Source: Candidatus Tepidiaquacellales bacterium OLB4/UTCHB1 (GTDB lineage: Bacteria; Bacteroidota; Ignavibacteria; Tepidaquicellales; Tepidaquicellaceae). From it: a stretch of DNA of 64,000 nucleotides. The translations under genes were made by a program, and so were the position numbers. This document shows, piece after piece, positions 55,749-63,733 of the stretch. The stretch is taken from contig MWSW01000010.1 of NCBI GenBank assembly GCA_002050165.1, forward strand, positions 155,198-219,197, in the 5' to 3' direction. Under the pieces are notes generated by a model. It did not search any database. It saw only the letters and a program-made list of their open reading frames with translations, and had not been told where the DNA came from. Position 1 is the stretch's first letter, and each line of letters begins with the position of its first letter.

Positions 55749-57628
55749 TAGTATAATATTCTTAATTTTATCGTTTGCGGAATTTCTTTAAGTTCTTTTA
55801 ACAAACTTTTGTTGTAATTTTTACTGATGTCGGTTATAACGTATCCGATTTCTTCGTTTGTTTTTAAATACTGTCCGAGGATATTAATATTGTATGAGGC
55901 GAGCGTATTATTAATCTTTGCAAGAATACCCGGTACATTTTGATGGATGTGAATAAGCCGGTGCGCATTTTTAACTTCCGGTAGTTGCAGGTTCGGGAAG
56001 TTAACGCTGAGTGAAGTTGTTCCGATATTGATGAAATCTATAATCTTCGATGAGACAAAGCTGGCAATGTTTTCCTGAGCTTCTTCTGTGCTGCCACCGA
56101 TGTGTGGAGTTAGAATTACATTATCGAACCCTGAGAGTTCACATTTGAATTTTTGGTAATTGCTTTCAGGTTCATCCGGAAAAACATCAATTGCAGCACC
56201 TCGAATTTTTCCGTTTTCAAGATTTCTCCTCAATGCATTGATGTCAACTACAAATCCACGGCTTAGATTTAAAAATATAACACCATCTTTCATTTGCCGA
56301 AATTCGTTTTCACCGATAAAATTTCTATTACCCGGGTTTCCGTCAATATGTAAGGTAACAATGTCAGATTTTTTTAATAATTCACGTAGCGTTTTACATT
56401 TCGTCGCATTACTTAAGGCAAGTTTCTCAGATAAGTCAAAAAAATAAACATCCATTCCAAGAGCTTCTGCTACTACCGATAGCTGAGAACCAATATTTCC
56501 GTAGCCAATAATCCCAAGTTTTTTCCCTCTAATTTCATGAGAAGCTGAAGATGATTTATCCCATAAACCGTTGTGCAACATAGTACTCTTCCTGAAAATG
56601 TCCCTCGTTAGCATTATTATTTCACCCAAAGCTAATTCAACAACGCTTCTCGTATTGCTGAAAGGTGCATTGAATATTACCACTCCCTTTCTCGTCGCAA
56701 ACTCAAGGTCAATTTGGTTAGTCCCGATACAGAAGGCGCCTACCGCGAGTAGTTTATTGGCTTCCTTAAGCACATTCCGTGTAAGGTTGGTTTTTGATCT
56801 GATGCCGAGAATTGTAACGTTATTGATTTTTTTCGCGAGTTCTTTCTCGGATAAACTCTTCTCGATGTATTCAACATTGTAGCCTTCCCGTTTAAAGGTA
56901 CTGACGGCTTGTTCATGAATTTTCTCTAACAGCAGAACTTTAATTCTGTTCTTCGGATATGAGATTGTCATTGGAAATTTATTGATGAACAAAAATTCGT
57001 CAAAGCTTGGAGTTACATGATCAGAACCTTTTGCAACGTTATCGCGTAGTACGTTTTCCGTGAACGCATAAAATTTATTAGCCAAACCTGCCTGCTTCAG
57101 TTCAAGGTCGGTATATCCGTCACCGATTATGCAGGTTTCACCCTTTAGTCCGAGTTCTTTAAGTTGTTTAATTTTACCCCCGTTTTGTGAAAGTAAATTA
57201 TTTTTATCGAGCCCGGTAATGTTGCCATTCACATCGAACGTAAAAGTATTTGCAAACACATGATCAGGTGCAATCCCGAATTTTGAAACGACCGGAACAA
57301 CAAACTCTTTGAACCCGGCGGAGAGAATATATATCCGCTCGTTGTTGGTTTTAAAAAATTTTCTGTTCCTTAGGATCGAGGGTGATACTTGCTTCTGTAA
57401 ACGTGGAATCAGTATCGATATATGTCCGCGATTACCATTGAGAAGTTTTAGTCGTTGTTCAAGAGACTCTGAAATTGGTAGTTTGCCGCTCATACCTTCC
57501 GAAGTTATTCTCTCAAACTCTTCTATTATTTCAACTTTTTTCGGGTTACCCTTCAAAGTAATTTTTACAAGCTCATCGAGGCATTCAGTGGAAATGAATG
57601 TACTGTCAAAATCGAAAACAATATTCAT
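55748..57628 (-). CDS. Fused phosphoserine phosphatase (SerB) and D-3-phosphoglycerate dehydrogenase (SerA)
   Basis: 626 residues from ATG 57628, which begins the HAD domain directly (the frame is open 17 codons upstream). Residues 1 to about 215 are SerB-like: 'FDFDSTFIS' (Asp6, Asp8), 'ILSAGFKEFV' and 'GDGYTDLEL' (Asp170, Asp174). Residues about 225-545 are SerA: 'GYGNIG' NAD site (375-380), 'LNLSRGFVVD', 'DVFPDEP' and 'TPHIGGSTEEAQ' (His509). Residues about 556-626 are an ACT domain ('HIHQNVPGILAKIN') for serine feedback. With the adjacent serC it encodes the whole route from 3-phosphoglycerate to serine in two genes. Confidence 0.93.
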   Translation of the reverse strand: MNIVFDFDSTFISTECLDELVKITLKGNPKKVEIIEEFERITSEGMSGKLPISESLEQRLKLLNGNRGHISILIPRLQKQVSPSILRNRKFFKTNNERIYILSAGFKEFVVPVVSKFGIAPDHVFANTFTFDVNGNITGLDKNNLLSQNGGKIKQLKELGLKGETCIIGDGYTDLELKQAGLANKFYAFTENVLRDNVAKGSDHVTPSFDEFLFINKFPMTISYPKNRIKVLLLEKIHEQAVSTFKREGYNVEYIEKSLSEKELAKKINNVTILGIRSKTNLTRNVLKEANKLLAVGAFCIGTNQIDLEFATRKGVVIFNAPFSNTRSVVELALGEIIMLTRDIFRKSTMLHNGLWDKSSSASHEIRGKKLGIIGYGNIGSQLSVVAEALGMDVYFFDLSEKLALSNATKCKTLRELLKKSDIVTLHIDGNPGNRNFIGENEFRQMKDGVIFLNLSRGFVVDINALRRNLENGKIRGAAIDVFPDEPESNYQKFKCELSGFDNVILTPHIGGSTEEAQENIASFVSSKIIDFINIGTTSLSVNFPNLQLPEVKNAHRLIHIHQNVPGILAKINNTLASYNINILGQYLKTNEEIGYVITDISKNYNKSLLKELKEIPQTIKLRILY

Positions 57629-57831
57629 CCTGAAAAATACAAAATATGTTAAAGACGATTTAGCTATAAATTTAAACACGGTTATACATATTTTAGTATG
57701 TAAAGAAATTCATCTGTGTTGATTATATTGAAACTTAATTAATGTATCATTAAAAACTTTTTGAATTTTCTTGAACAGTTGAAATACTAAATTAATCTTC
57801 GGGAAACAGTATTGGACATAATGGTAGAATA

Positions 57832-58557
57832 ATGAAGAAGAACCCTGACAATAGCGCTGATAATTTCACTATCAAGGACCTGCCTCTGCAGGAGAGACCG
57901 AGAGAGCGGTTAATTAAATACGGTTCGGGTTACTTGTCTAATTCGGAAATACTTGCGATTATTCTCCGCTCTGGTTCGAAAGGTGAAACTGTGATCGCAC
58001 TTGCGCAACGGTTATTGAAAACATTCGGTAGTTTAAACGAACTTATGGAGGCAAGTTATCAGGAGTTGATCGCCGTTAAGGGTATTGGAGCTGCGAAAGC
58101 CTGCAATCTTATCGCATGTTTTGAAGTCGCCAAACGTTCAAATCTTGAATTAAAGGGTAATGAGCTGAAACGTCTTGCAAGAAGTGCAATTAATTCTTCC
58201 GAAGACTGTATCCGGACGCTAAGGGAATGGATACAGGACTATACGGTAGAACAATATTTCGTTTTGTTGATGGATGTAAGGAACAGAGTAATCGGGGTAG
58301 AGAAAGTTTCATCGGGGATTTTAACTGCAAGTTTGGTGCATCCGAGAGAGACATTTTACAATGCGATAAAAAAGAAGGCTGCGAAGATAATAATCGCCCA
58401 CAACCACCCCTCAGGAGATGTATCTCCCAGCGATGAAGATATAAAAATAACTAAGAGAATTGCGGAATCAGGGGTCTTGCTGGGTATAACAGTACTTGAT
58501 CACCTAATAGTAACTAAAACTTCATACTTCAGTTTTAAAGATCAGGGATTGATTTAA
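57832..58557 (+). CDS. radC: RadC family JAMM protein
   Basis: 241 residues. An N-terminal UPF0758-N/HhH region ('DLPLQERPRERLIKYG', 'VKGIGAAKACNL') is followed by an MPN/JAMM domain with the metal site 'AHNHPSGDVSPSDEDI' (His-x-His, Asp) and 'GITVLDHLIV'. RadC proteins were named for repair, but their true role is unsettled. Transcribed alone, convergent with a DUF1737 gene 10 bases away. Confidence 0.95.
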   Translation: MKKNPDNSADNFTIKDLPLQERPRERLIKYGSGYLSNSEILAIILRSGSKGETVIALAQRLLKTFGSLNELMEASYQELIAVKGIGAAKACNLIACFEVAKRSNLELKGNELKRLARSAINSSEDCIRTLREWIQDYTVEQYFVLLMDVRNRVIGVEKVSSGILTASLVHPRETFYNAIKKKAAKIIIAHNHPSGDVSPSDEDIKITKRIAESGVLLGITVLDHLIVTKTSYFSFKDQGLI

Positions 58558-58567
58558 ATCGGTGTCA

Positions 58568-58747
58568 TCATTCGTCGTAATCTTCATCATCGTCGTCGTA
58601 ATCTTCCAGAATCATTGTCTGATAAAATGTAGTTCCATCAGGCGATAAAACCATTCCCCCGATCGGATCCCATCCGTCTTCAATCAGCGCCTGAACCCTT
58701 CTTTCGAGTTCTTCAACCATAACTCCTGATACGATTTTGTATTCCAT
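58568..58747 (-). CDS. DUF1737-type small protein
   Basis: 59 residues from ATG 58747 ('MEYKIVSGVMVEELERRVQ'); a TTG at 58768 would add seven residues but falls in the -7 element. 'LIEDGWDPIGGMVLSPDGTTFYQTMIL' (in part) is the DUF1737 pattern 'GWxPxGG...YQAM'. The tail is purely acidic and contains a 14-base direct repeat in its codons (58572-58585 and 58593-58606). Function unknown. Confidence 0.78.
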   Translation of the reverse strand: MEYKIVSGVMVEELERRVQALIEDGWDPIGGMVLSPDGTTFYQTMILEDYDDDDEDYDE

Positions 58748-58765
58748 TTTGATTTTTATTTCAGG

Positions 58766-58795
58766 CAAATTAAATCATTTGATAAGTAAATTCAA
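58766..58795 (-). promoter_or_regulatory. Candidate promoter of the DUF1737 gene
   Basis: On the minus strand TTG (58795-58793), exactly 19 bases, TTAATTTG (58773-58766), one mismatch from TAnnTTTG. It is 18 bases before ATG 58747. Confidence 0.4.
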
Positions 58796-58859
58796 TAATG
58801 AATTATGAAAAAAATCTCAACTGAATTAATCAGAAAAATGATATAACTTAAACGTTAAT

Positions 58860-59774
58860 ATGGAAGTTAAAGATTATTACCGAATATTAGGCGTAGATAA
58901 AAGTGCCACACAAGACCAGATAAAATCCGCTTACCGAAAACTTGCGATGAAGTATCATCCGGATAAGACGAAAGGTGATCCGAAATCAGAAGAGAAGTTT
59001 AAGGAAGTGAATGAAGCGTATGAAGTTTTAAAAGATCCGGAAAAGAAGAAGAAATATGACAGGTTTGGTGAAAACTGGAAATATTATGAACAATCAGGAC
59101 AGCAAGGGGATTTTGACTGGTCACAGTTTACAGGTGGTAGCGGGAGCAATTACAGTTATTCCACAGGCGATTTTGATTCAAGTGGATTTTCCGATTTCTT
59201 TGAGAATCTTTTCGGTGGCAGGCGTCGTTCCGGGTTTTCCGGACAGGGACGGACGTTTGCTTTCAAAGGTCAGGATATTGAAGCGGTGTTGGCAATATCT
59301 CTTGAAGATGCGTATCTCGGGACACCGAAAACTTTTTTGTTTGAAGGGCAGTCAATTAAGCTTAATATAAAGCCGGGAATAAAAGACGGCCAAGTGTTGA
59401 AATTATCCGGTAAAGGTAGGGCAGGAATTAACGGTGGAGCTAACGGTGACTTGTTTGTTACCATCAGAGTTGAACCTGATAGCAGGTTTGAACGGCGTGG
59501 GGATAATTTATATACAGACCTGAATATAGATATGTTCACTGCAATTCTTGGTGGGAAAGTAAGTCTTAAGATTTTTAAGAAGACGGTTAGCTTAAATATT
59601 AAACCCGATACCCAAAGCGGGAAGTCGTTAAAAATTCCGGGTCAGGGGATGCCACTTTACGGTAACCCGGGTAAGTACGGTGACCTGTATGTAAAAGTTC
59701 AGATTAAAATTCCTGAAAATCTTTCAGCAGACCAAAAACGAAAAATTGAAGATTTGAAAGCTTCTCTCGGATGA
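58860..59774 (+). CDS. cbpA: DnaJ/CbpA-type J-domain co-chaperone
   Basis: 304 residues. J domain 1-70 with 'YHPDKT' (His33-Pro34-Asp35) and '[21 protein letters not shown]'; a Gly/Ser/Phe-rich linker at about 75-130; then the two DnaJ C-terminal substrate domains ('[21 protein letters not shown]', '[18 protein letters not shown]', '[16 protein letters not shown]', 'LKIPGQGMP'). There is no CxxCxGxG zinc domain, which marks it as CbpA-like (class B) rather than DnaJ. It stimulates DnaK ATPase. The tRNA-Leu follows 51 bases later. Confidence 0.93.
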   Translation: MEVKDYYRILGVDKSATQDQIKSAYRKLAMKYHPDKTKGDPKSEEKFKEVNEAYEVLKDPEKKKKYDRFGENWKYYEQSGQQGDFDWSQFTGGSGSNYSYSTGDFDSSGFSDFFENLFGGRRRSGFSGQGRTFAFKGQDIEAVLAISLEDAYLGTPKTFLFEGQSIKLNIKPGIKDGQVLKLSGKGRAGINGGANGDLFVTIRVEPDSRFERRGDNLYTDLNIDMFTAILGGKVSLKIFKKTVSLNIKPDTQSGKSLKIPGQGMPLYGNPGKYGDLYVKVQIKIPENLSADQKRKIEDLKASLG

Positions 59775-59783
59775 ATTAACATC

Positions 59784-59814
59784 TTTAATCTGAGAAGTAA
59801 AATTAATACCTTTG
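59784..59814 (+). promoter_or_regulatory. Promoter of tRNA-Leu
   Basis: TTTA (59784-59787), 19 bases, TACCTTTG (59807-59814), a perfect TAnnTTTG. The mature tRNA begins 12 bases further on. Confidence 0.5.
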
Positions 59815-59825
59815 TAATTCATCAA

Positions 59826-59908
59826 GCGGGAATGGCGGAACTGGTAGACGCACCATCTTGAGGGGGTGGCGCCACCTAGGCGTGTGGGTTCAAGTCCCAC
59901 TTCCCGCA
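59826..59908 (+). tRNA. tRNA-Leu, anticodon GAG
   Basis: 83-nt type II tRNA without encoded CCA. Acceptor stem GCGGGAA/TTCCCGC, discriminator A, anticodon stem CCATC/GGTGG with loop TTGAGGG (anticodon GAG, codons CUC/CUU), long variable arm with stem GCC/GGC, T stem GTGGG/CCCAC with loop TTCAAGT. A promoter and a terminator frame it as its own unit. Confidence 0.96.
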
Positions 59909-59917
59909 CTGATAATC

Positions 59918-59944
59918 AAAACGCTGTAACGGCAGCGTTTTTTT
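59918..59944 (+). terminator. Rho-independent terminator of tRNA-Leu
   Basis: Arms AAAACGCTG (59918-59926) and CAGCGTTTT (59933-59941), 6-base loop, T run to 59944. Confidence 0.8.
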
Positions 59945-60033
59945 ACTTAACTTGTTCCATAGTTATGTTACTTGATTGTTAATTCCATTATGAATATTTT
60001 CTACGCTTTGTAAAATTTAACTTAAATTTACAA

Positions 60034-60510
60034 TTGGATTACAGACACTACGAATCTTACATTATAGTTGACGGAAATTTAGAAGAATCTCAAATAGATG
60101 ATGTTGTTGTGAAGTTTGAGAAATTTCTTGCAGCGCATGATACAAAAAATAACAAAACCGAGAAAATCGGAAGGCGAAGGTTGGCTTATCCGATTAAGAA
60201 GAGACAGAATGGATTTTACGTCTGTTATTATTTTGATGCAAGAAATGACTTTATTGCTGAACTTGAGCGAAATTACAGACTCGACGAAAACATTATCAGA
60301 TTTCTCACTACTCACCTTGATGAAAAAACGGTCAGGATGAGAGATGAACACTTTGCCAGAAAGGCAATGCAACAAAAGGAATTAGAGGAGATTGAACAAC
60401 TCACAGAGGCGATTTCAACCGGTGAGGGAAATTCTGATGAAGGTACAGAACTCAAAGAGGGAAATTATTCTGACGAGGCTGAGGATCAGAATTCAGAAAC
60501 GATTTTATAA
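60034..60510 (+). CDS. rpsF: 30S ribosomal protein S6
   Basis: 158 residues. The S6 core is residues 1 to about 105: 'YESYIIVDGNLEESQIDDVV', 'IGRRRLAYPIKKRQNGFYVCYYFDA', 'NYRLDENIIRFLT'. A 45-residue acidic Glu/Ser/Asn tail follows, longer than E. coli's. The start is TTG 60034, as no in-frame ATG exists upstream and the core begins here. First gene of the rpsF-ssb-rplI operon; rpsR, its usual binding partner's gene, is missing from it. Confidence 0.94.
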   Translation: MDYRHYESYIIVDGNLEESQIDDVVVKFEKFLAAHDTKNNKTEKIGRRRLAYPIKKRQNGFYVCYYFDARNDFIAELERNYRLDENIIRFLTTHLDEKTVRMRDEHFARKAMQQKELEEIEQLTEAISTGEGNSDEGTELKEGNYSDEAEDQNSETIL

Positions 60511-60570
60511 TTAACTTAATTAACTACATTACTAACCTTAAACAAATATTTATATACCCGGAGGTAAAAC

Positions 60571-61077
60571 ATGGCTGATTTTAAGATGCCCGAATTAAAT
60601 TCCGTTATCATTGCAGGAAATCTGACAAAAGATCCGATTTTCAGGCAGACTACTAACGGTACACCCGTTGTGAACTTTTCCATTGCCAGCAACAGGAGAT
60701 TCCGCGATAAAAATGAAGAGTGGAAAGAAGACGTTTGCTATGTCGGAATCGTTGCATGGAACAGGCTCGCTGAAAGTTGCAGAGATAAGCTCAAAAAAGG
60801 AAATGCGGTACTGGTTGATGGTGAGTTGCAAAGCAGAACTTTTAAAACTGAAGACGGTTCTAACAGAACTATTGTGGAAATTAAAGCAAGAAGAATTCAA
60901 TTCCTCAATAAAAGATTGAATGCCGGTGAAGATGAAGAATCTACTTTCACTGAACACGATGACGATATGAATTTTACTGATGATAGTTTCGATAATCTCT
61001 TATCGCCTGATGAATCTGATTTAATTAAATCAGATGAAGATAATCCTGACGGAGACAAGCCGACTCAGGATAGTTAA
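60571..61077 (+). CDS. ssb: Single-stranded DNA-binding protein
   Basis: 168 residues with a Shine-Dalgarno GGAGG 9 bases before the ATG. The OB fold is residues 1 to about 112: 'NSVIIAGNLTKDPIFRQT', 'VVNFSIASNRRF', 'WKEDVCYVGIVAWN' and 'GNAVLVDGELQSRTF'. The tail of about 55 residues is acidic as expected but ends 'KPTQDS', without the canonical C-terminal 'DDIPF' tip that binds partner proteins. Lies between rpsF and rplI, where many bacteria have ssb plus rpsR. Confidence 0.93.
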   Translation: MADFKMPELNSVIIAGNLTKDPIFRQTTNGTPVVNFSIASNRRFRDKNEEWKEDVCYVGIVAWNRLAESCRDKLKKGNAVLVDGELQSRTFKTEDGSNRTIVEIKARRIQFLNKRLNAGEDEESTFTEHDDDMNFTDDSFDNLLSPDESDLIKSDEDNPDGDKPTQDS

Positions 61078-61138
61078 TTTTAACTTTATTAATACGATCA
61101 ATAATCGGCTTTGATCCTTATTTTAAAAGCTAATTGAA

Positions 61139-61723
61139 ATGAAAATTATTCTCAGAAAAGACTACGAATTCCTTGGTGGTGTCGGTGAAATATTCGAGGT
61201 TAAAGACGGATATGCAAGAAATTTTCTTATTCCGAACGGAATTGCATTTGTAGCAACTGATTCGAATATAAAGTCAGTAAACGAAATTAAAAAACAGCAG
61301 GGAAGAAAACTCGAAAAACAAGTTGAAGACTCAAAAAGTTTGGCAGGGGTAATCGAAAAAACTTCAATTGTTATCCCGATGAAAACCAGCGAAGGCGATA
61401 AACTTCACGGGTCGGTAACTTCACAGATGATTTATGATCTCCTCATTTCACAAGAGGTTCCGGAATTTGATAAACGGAAAATTGTTCTAAAAGAACCAAT
61501 TAAGACTTTAGGTGAACATGAGATCGAGGTCAAACTTCATAGTGCGGTTTCGGCACACGTTAAGGTTGTTGTACACAGGGAGGGAGAAGATTACACTCAA
61601 AGCGCTGATATTGAACAAGTCTCAGAAACTATCACCGAAAGCACTGACCAACCTGAAGAGGAATTAAATCCCGGTACCGCCGATACTCCAGATGATCAAA
61701 CGTCTGATTCAGTACAGGCATAA
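61139..61723 (+). CDS. rplI: 50S ribosomal protein L9 with acidic C-terminal extension
   Basis: 194 residues against about 150 in E. coli. N-terminal rRNA-binding domain 'MKIILRKDYEFLGGVGEIFEVKDGYARNFLIPNGIA' is clear (quoted in part: 'GGVGEIFEVKDGYARNFLIP'), a connecting helix 'EIKKQQGRKLEKQVED' follows, and the C-terminal domain ends near 148. The final 45 residues are an acidic Thr/Asp/Pro tail. Ends the operon before a strong terminator. Confidence 0.95.
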   Translation: MKIILRKDYEFLGGVGEIFEVKDGYARNFLIPNGIAFVATDSNIKSVNEIKKQQGRKLEKQVEDSKSLAGVIEKTSIVIPMKTSEGDKLHGSVTSQMIYDLLISQEVPEFDKRKIVLKEPIKTLGEHEIEVKLHSAVSAHVKVVVHREGEDYTQSADIEQVSETITESTDQPEEELNPGTADTPDDQTSDSVQA

Positions 61724-61762
61724 TTGCCGGAACCTTTATTAAATTTTATTCTAAGTACTATT

Positions 61763-61798
61763 AATCCATCATTCAGAATTTTGAGTGATGGATTTTTT
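61763..61798 (+). terminator. Rho-independent terminator of rpsF-ssb-rplI
   Basis: A 13-pair stem AATCCATCATTCA (61763-61775) / TGAGTGATGGATT (61782-61794) containing one T-G pair, 6-base loop, T run to 61798. It is 40 bases after the rplI stop. Confidence 0.88.
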
Positions 61799-61815
61799 GT
61801 TCACTGCGAATTGAA

Positions 61816-61846
61816 TTAAAATTCGCTTGCATTCACTTTATATTTG
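61816..61846 (+). promoter_or_regulatory. korAB promoter with overlapping inverted repeat
   Basis: TATATTTG (61839-61846) matches TAnnTTTG exactly; TTA at 61816-61818 stands 20 bases upstream in place of TTG. An inverted repeat GCGAATT (61806-61812) / AATTCGC (61820-61826) overlaps the upstream element and could be an operator. Confidence 0.45.
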
Positions 61847-61864
61847 CTATTATAATTTTTTATC

Positions 61865-63733
61865 ATGTTTGAACAAGACACAGAATCTCTCAGTAAATCC
61901 TTAAAAAAAATTCGAAACCTGAATAATGTAACGGTTCGGTTTGCAGGTGATTCCGGAGATGGTATGCAACTTACAGGGAATCAGTTTACGGATACAGTCG
62001 CAATATTTGGAAATGATTTAGGGACGCTTCCGGATTTCCCTGCCGAAATAAGAGCTCCAATCGGCACAACTTACGGTGTAAGCGGATTTCAGTTACAATT
62101 TTCAGATCACGAAATTTATACTCCGGGTGACGAAGTTGACCTGCTTGTTGCAATGAACCCGGCTGCATTGAAAGTTAATATCCGTGACCTGAAAAAGGGT
62201 GGAGATATTATTGTAAATTCCGATTCGTTTGACAAAAAAAATTTACAACTCGCTGGATACGAAACGAATCCGCTTGAAGACGATTCGTTAAGTAACTACA
62301 AAGTACATTCCGTTCCCATTACAAAATCTACACTTGAAGTATTAAAAGACCTTAACCTTTCGATGAAAGTTGCAACCAAGTGTAAAAACTTTTTTGCGCT
62401 TGGAATCATGCTTTGGCTGTATAACAGGAGTATTGAACGAACAATAAATTGGATAACCCGGAAATTTAAGAACGATCAAATTATTGCAGAGGCAAATATT
62501 CGTGTCCTGAAAGCAGGTTATAATTTTGGGGAAACTGCAGAAATATTCACTACAAGATATGAAATAAAACCGGCTAAATTACGAAAAGGTATTTACCGCA
62601 ACATCAACGGTAATGATGCTCTTTCGCTCGGTTTAATTGCTGGATCTGTAAAGTCCGGTTTGGATATTTTCCTTGGAAGCTATCCCATAACTCCCGCATC
62701 GGATATATTGCATTTTATGTCGCGCCAGAAAAAATTTGGTGTAATAACATTTCAGGCGGAAGATGAAATTGCCGGGATAACTTCAGCTATCGGTGCTTCA
62801 TTTGCCGGTAAACTTGGAGTTACAACTACCAGCGGACCGGGTATGGCATTAAAAACTGAAGCTATGGGATTTGCGGTTATGACGGAATTACCGCTTGTGA
62901 TTGTTGATGTACAACGAGGTGGACCATCAACCGGATTGCCTACAAAAACCGAACAGGCAGATTTGTTGCAATCGGTTTACGGCAGAAACAGTGAAGCTCC
63001 AATACCTGTGCTTGCAGCTGCGACTCCCGCCGATTGCTTTAATATGGCATTTGAGGCTGTGAGAATTGCCCTGAGATTTATGACTCCGGTTATTTTGCTC
63101 AGTGACGGTTACCTCGCTAATGGAAGTGAACCGTGGAAAACTGTTCGCAGTGATGAGCTAATGGATATTGAAGTGAATTTCAGAACCGAAGAGGAGGGAT
63201 TTTTCCCATATCTGCGCGATGAAATGTTAGCCCGACCATGGGCAATTCCCGGCACTAAAGGGCTGGAGCATCGTATTGGCGGTCTCGAAAAAAAACATAT
63301 TACAGGAAACGTAAACTACGAACCTGAAAATCATGAATTGATGGTTAAACTCAGAGCGCAAAAAGTAAAAAACATTGAAAACTTTATTCCCGATCTTGAA
63401 GTAAACGGACATTCGGAAGGTAAACTTTTAATTTTGGGTTGGGGAAGCACTCAAGGACCGATAATTGCCGCTGTTGAAAAGCAACGCGCTAAAGGGAATC
63501 AGGTTTCAATGGCACATTTGAAATACCTTAACCCATTGCCTAAGAATACTGCCGATGTACTGAGAAAATTTGAATCTGTCCTTATACCTGAAATGAATTT
63601 AGGGCAACTTAGTAAAATCATTCGATCTGAGTTTTTGATTAATGCAATTTCCTTAAATAAGGTTCAAGGTTTGCCATTCAAAGCTGTAGAAATTGAAACT
63701 AAGATTGAAGAAATATTAAACAATTTGAAATGA
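61865..63733 (+). CDS. korA: 2-oxoglutarate (2-oxoacid):ferredoxin oxidoreductase, alpha (gamma-alpha) subunit
   Basis: 622 residues. Residues about 20-210 are the gamma-type domain ('VTVRFAGDSGDGMQLTG', 'LVAMNPAALK'). From about 230 on is the alpha, pyrimidine-binding domain ('GNDALSLGLIAGSVKSGLD', 'SYPITPASDILHFM', 'FQAEDEIAGITSAIGASFAGK', 'TTSGPGMALKTEAMGFAV' and 'VVDVQRGGPSTGLPTKTEQADL', all Kor-type). It oxidises 2-oxoglutarate with CoA and ferredoxin, or runs in reverse for carbon fixation. The stop overlaps korB as ATGA. Confidence 0.93.
   Translation: MFEQDTESLSKSLKKIRNLNNVTVRFAGDSGDGMQLTGNQFTDTVAIFGNDLGTLPDFPAEIRAPIGTTYGVSGFQLQFSDHEIYTPGDEVDLLVAMNPAALKVNIRDLKKGGDIIVNSDSFDKKNLQLAGYETNPLEDDSLSNYKVHSVPITKSTLEVLKDLNLSMKVATKCKNFFALGIMLWLYNRSIERTINWITRKFKNDQIIAEANIRVLKAGYNFGETAEIFTTRYEIKPAKLRKGIYRNINGNDALSLGLIAGSVKSGLDIFLGSYPITPASDILHFMSRQKKFGVITFQAEDEIAGITSAIGASFAGKLGVTTTSGPGMALKTEAMGFAVMTELPLVIVDVQRGGPSTGLPTKTEQADLLQSVYGRNSEAPIPVLAAATPADCFNMAFEAVRIALRFMTPVILLSDGYLANGSEPWKTVRSDELMDIEVNFRTEEEGFFPYLRDEMLARPWAIPGTKGLEHRIGGLEKKHITGNVNYEPENHELMVKLRAQKVKNIENFIPDLEVNGHSEGKLLILGWGSTQGPIIAAVEKQRAKGNQVSMAHLKYLNPLPKNTADVLRKFESVLIPEMNLGQLSKIIRSEFLINAISLNKVQGLPFKAVEIETKIEEILNNLK

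Noticed and set aside
59724..59909. Minus-strand open frame containing 'GLEPTRLGG'
   Set aside because: It is the well-known false frame created by the antisense of a tRNA gene, here tRNA-Leu.
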